From: Hephaestia mangrovi | GTDB lineage: Bacteria; Pseudomonadota; Alphaproteobacteria; Sphingomonadales; Sphingomonadaceae | Assembly (NCBI RefSeq): GCF_019880555.1 | Contig: NZ_JAINVU010000001.1 | Location: 434,001-498,000 of the forward strand | DNA length: 64,000 nt | Reading direction: 5' to 3' | In this document: piece after piece, positions 62,126 through 64,000 of the stretch | Layout of the letters: the number at the start of each line of letters is the position of its first letter | Numbering within the stretch: position 1 is the stretch's first letter | Position numbers and translations under genes: made by a program | Notes under the pieces: generated by a model | Databases searched by the model: none | What the model was told of the DNA's origin: nothing | What the model saw: only the letters and a program-made list of their open reading frames with translations

Positions 62126-63903
62126 GGTTTGGATAGCAGAACGGCACAGTTGATCATTCCGACGAGCGAATAGGTCTGGGGATAGTTCCCCCACAATTCA
62201 CCTGTGTTGGGATCAATATCCTCGCTGAGCAGGCCGGCGGGCGTGCGACGCTCGAGCATTTCCTCGAGCAGGATGCGGGCATCGGCGTCGCGGCCGGTGA
62301 AATGCAGCGCCTCGATCAGCCAGAAGGTGCAGACGTTGAACGCGGTGTGGGGCAGGCCGAAATCATCTTCGGTGGCATAGCGCAGCATGTGGCTGCCGCG
62401 GCGCAGGCCATCCTCAACCGCTTTCAGCGTGCCGCGGAACCGGGGATCGTCGGGCGCGAAGAAGCGCAGATCGAGCAACTGGATCAGGCTGGCGTCGAGA
62501 TCGTCGCCGGCGAACGTGGCGGAGAGACGGTTGGTCTCCGGACGCCACGCTTCCTCCTCGATCTTCCGGCGCATGGTCTGCGCGCGATCCTGCCAGAATT
62601 CGGCGCGTTCGGTGAGGCCGAGCGCGGCGGCGGCGTTGGCGAGACGGTCGCACGCCGCCCAGCACATCGCGGCGGAATAGGTGTGGACGTGGCTCTTGGT
62701 GCGCAATTCCCACAAGCCGGCGTCGGGCTGGTCATAGACTTGCCAGGCGCGCTCGCCGATCGGCTCCAATGCCTTGAAATCCTCGACCCCGCCGACGCGC
62801 AGCAGGCGGTGGTCGAAGAACGCCTGGACATTGGACAGCACGATCTGGCCGTAAGCGTCGTGCTGGACCTGCTCATAGGCCTGGTTGCCGACGCGCACCG
62901 GGCCCATGCCGCGATAGCCCGACAGCGCCTTGGCCTCATATTCGATCAGCGTCTGCTCGCCGCCGACGCCGTACAGCGGGTGGATGTGGCCGCCGGCGGC
63001 ATTGTCGACGATGTTGCGGAGGTATTCGAGATAGGCTTCGAGGACATCGAGCGCGCCGAGGCGGTTCAAGGCCTGGACGGTGTAATAAGCGTCACGAATC
63101 CAGCAGAAACGATAATCCCAGTTGCGGCCCGAATCGGCATGTTCGGGGATCGAGGTGGTCAGCGCAGCGACGATCGCGCCGGTCTCCTCGTGCTGGCACA
63201 GCTTCAAGGTGATCGCCGAACGGATCACCGCTTCCTGCCATTCCACCGGCGTGGCGAGGCCGCGCACCCAATGGCGCCATTCCTCCGCCGTGCGATCGAG
63301 CATCGTCTCCAGCGCCTCGACGATGTCGGCGGTGAAGCTCTCGTCGGGGCCGAGGAAGAAGTGCAGCGAGCGTTCGACGCGGAACAGCCGCTCATCCTCG
63401 ATCCAGCCGATCGGCGCATTGGTGGTGAGCCGCAGCACGCTTTCCTCGACCAGATAGCGGATATGGTTCGAGCCGCGGGTGTGATCGGCCATCGCGCCGC
63501 CCCACGCCCGCGCCGGGCGCAGCCGGACGCGGATGCGCGGTGCGCCGGCAACCGGACGGACGATTCGGGCGAAGGCGACCGGCCGGTACATCCGGCCCAT
63601 CCGCTTGAAGCGCGGGCAGAAATCGATCACTTCGATGGCGTTGCCATGGAGATCGGTGTGGCGCGTGACGAGGATCGGCGTGTTGCGCAGATAGGCCTGC
63701 GTCGTCTCTACCTTGCCGTCGAGATCGATCTCCCAGAAGCCGAACGCGCCTTTGCCCGCGGGCGGCTTGTCGTCGAGCAGCGAGCAGAAGGCGGGATCGC
63801 CGTCGACGCGCGGCGTGCAGCCCCAGACGAATCGGCCGGAGCGATCGACCAGCGCCGAGACCTGGCAATTGCCGATCGGCCAGAGATCAAGGGTCGCGGT
63901 CAA
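62107..63903 (-). CDS. Glycoside hydrolase family 15 protein (trehalase/glucoamylase type)
   Basis: This 598-residue cytoplasmic protein has the GH15 layout: an N-terminal beta-domain (WPIGNCQVSALVDRSGRFVWGC) and an alpha/alpha barrel. RNWDYRFCWIRDAYYTVQAL near residue 262 carries a conserved catalytic-region Asp; GLLSEDIDPNTGELWGNYPQTYS near the end contains the second acid. Placed between otsB and otsA, it likely acts on trehalose or related glucosides. The TTG start at 63903 overlaps the otsB stop in TTGA. Confidence 0.88.
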   Translation of the reverse strand: MTATLDLWPIGNCQVSALVDRSGRFVWGCTPRVDGDPAFCSLLDDKPPAGKGAFGFWEIDLDGKVETTQAYLRNTPILVTRHTDLHGNAIEVIDFCPRFKRMGRMYRPVAFARIVRPVAGAPRIRVRLRPARAWGGAMADHTRGSNHIRYLVEESVLRLTTNAPIGWIEDERLFRVERSLHFFLGPDESFTADIVEALETMLDRTAEEWRHWVRGLATPVEWQEAVIRSAITLKLCQHEETGAIVAALTTSIPEHADSGRNWDYRFCWIRDAYYTVQALNRLGALDVLEAYLEYLRNIVDNAAGGHIHPLYGVGGEQTLIEYEAKALSGYRGMGPVRVGNQAYEQVQHDAYGQIVLSNVQAFFDHRLLRVGGVEDFKALEPIGERAWQVYDQPDAGLWELRTKSHVHTYSAAMCWAACDRLANAAAALGLTERAEFWQDRAQTMRRKIEEEAWRPETNRLSATFAGDDLDASLIQLLDLRFFAPDDPRFRGTLKAVEDGLRRGSHMLRYATEDDFGLPHTAFNVCTFWLIEALHFTGRDADARILLEEMLERRTPAGLLSEDIDPNTGELWGNYPQTYSLVGMINCAVLLSKPWSAIR

Positions 63904-64000
63904 AGCGCGGTCCTCAGGAAAGCGTGGACCGCCGCGACGTCGGGCAGGCGATAACCGGCGGCGGTTTCGCGGCTCGCCCCGATCAGGATGCCGGCGCCGC
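63900..64000 (-). CDS. otsB: Trehalose-6-phosphate phosphatase, C-terminal end only
   Basis: Only the last 32 codons are in the window, ending at TGA 63900-63902. The visible tail GAGILIGASRETAAGYRLP then DVAAVHAFL resembles the end of HAD-type trehalose-phosphatases. Position upstream of GH15 and otsA, with overlapping start and stop, supports the call. The catalytic part lies beyond 64000. Confidence 0.7.
   Translation of the reverse strand, partial: GAGILIGASRETAAGYRLPDVAAVHAFLRTAL

Noticed and set aside
59637..64000. The sulfotransferase, otsA and GH15 genes as a horizontally acquired island
   Set aside because: Base composition and codon use look like the rest of the window, and there are no mobility genes or flanking repeats.

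Overview
The window reads as ordinary chromosome from a high-GC alphaproteobacterium of the Sphingomonas type. Signs of this are OxyR next to ahpC/ahpF, dapD with a HAD nucleotidase, ubiG beside lysC, two RcnB-like secreted proteins, an EI-Ntr ptsP, a RodZ/CpoB/TilS run, an XrtA-type glycosyltransferase, and a dense family of palindromic intergenic elements. There is no integrase, transposase, prophage gene, CRISPR array, rRNA or tRNA that I can see. This assignment is inference from gene content and style; no alignment was run.

Layout. 1-3.6 kb: partial secreted protein, RluA pseudouridine synthase, ArfB, free-Met-R-sulfoxide reductase, RcnB-like protein, and an unannotated-looking 28-residue membrane peptide. 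3.8-7 kb: dnaK-dnaJ on the minus strand with a probable heat-shock promoter. 7-13 kb: periplasmic copper chaperone, an HExxH protein, the ABC-F protein Uup, and a PepSY protein with a response regulator and sensor kinase. 13-19 kb: radical SAM/SPASM protein, a gene relic, LLM flavin monooxygenase, and a Pro-Thr-linker subtilase autotransporter. 19-26 kb: HAD nucleotidase, dapD, glutaminyl cyclotransferase, glpX, CPBP protease, small membrane protein, MFS, pgsA, moaD, moaE. 26-31 kb: two fasciclin proteins, then the peroxide-defence block oxyR, ahpF, ahpC. 31-40 kb: cysE, DUF2794, membrane protein, histidine phosphatase coupled to a TonB receptor, glycosyltransferase and a membrane protein. 40-48 kb: prolyl hydroxylase, RcnB-like, orphan 2Fe-2S subunit, LigB-type dioxygenase, class II aldolase, CaiB, ubiG, lysC, YjbQ, RlpA. 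48-60 kb: nitronate monooxygenase-like protein, lipoprotein, ptsP, RodZ, CpoB, tilS, pncB, ftsH. 60-64 kb: sulfotransferase and a trehalose cluster otsA, GH15, otsB (the last cut by the window end).

The most distinctive feature is not a gene. About fourteen intergenic sites carry a palindromic element whose complete form is about 98 bp, with two inverted end-arms each holding its own hairpin. The hairpin arms differ between copies but stay complementary (ACCC/GGGT, ATGC/GCAT, ATGCCGG/CCGGCAT), so base pairing appears to be maintained. Other structures worth checking are a hairpin plus U-tract between ahpC and ahpF, a long hairpin between dnaK and dnaJ, a 21-bp perfect palindrome upstream of ahpC, an oxyR whose only fitting start is CTG, and a glutaminyl cyclotransferase whose N-terminus is encoded by an intergenic-type repeat. 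I found no clear new multi-gene system.
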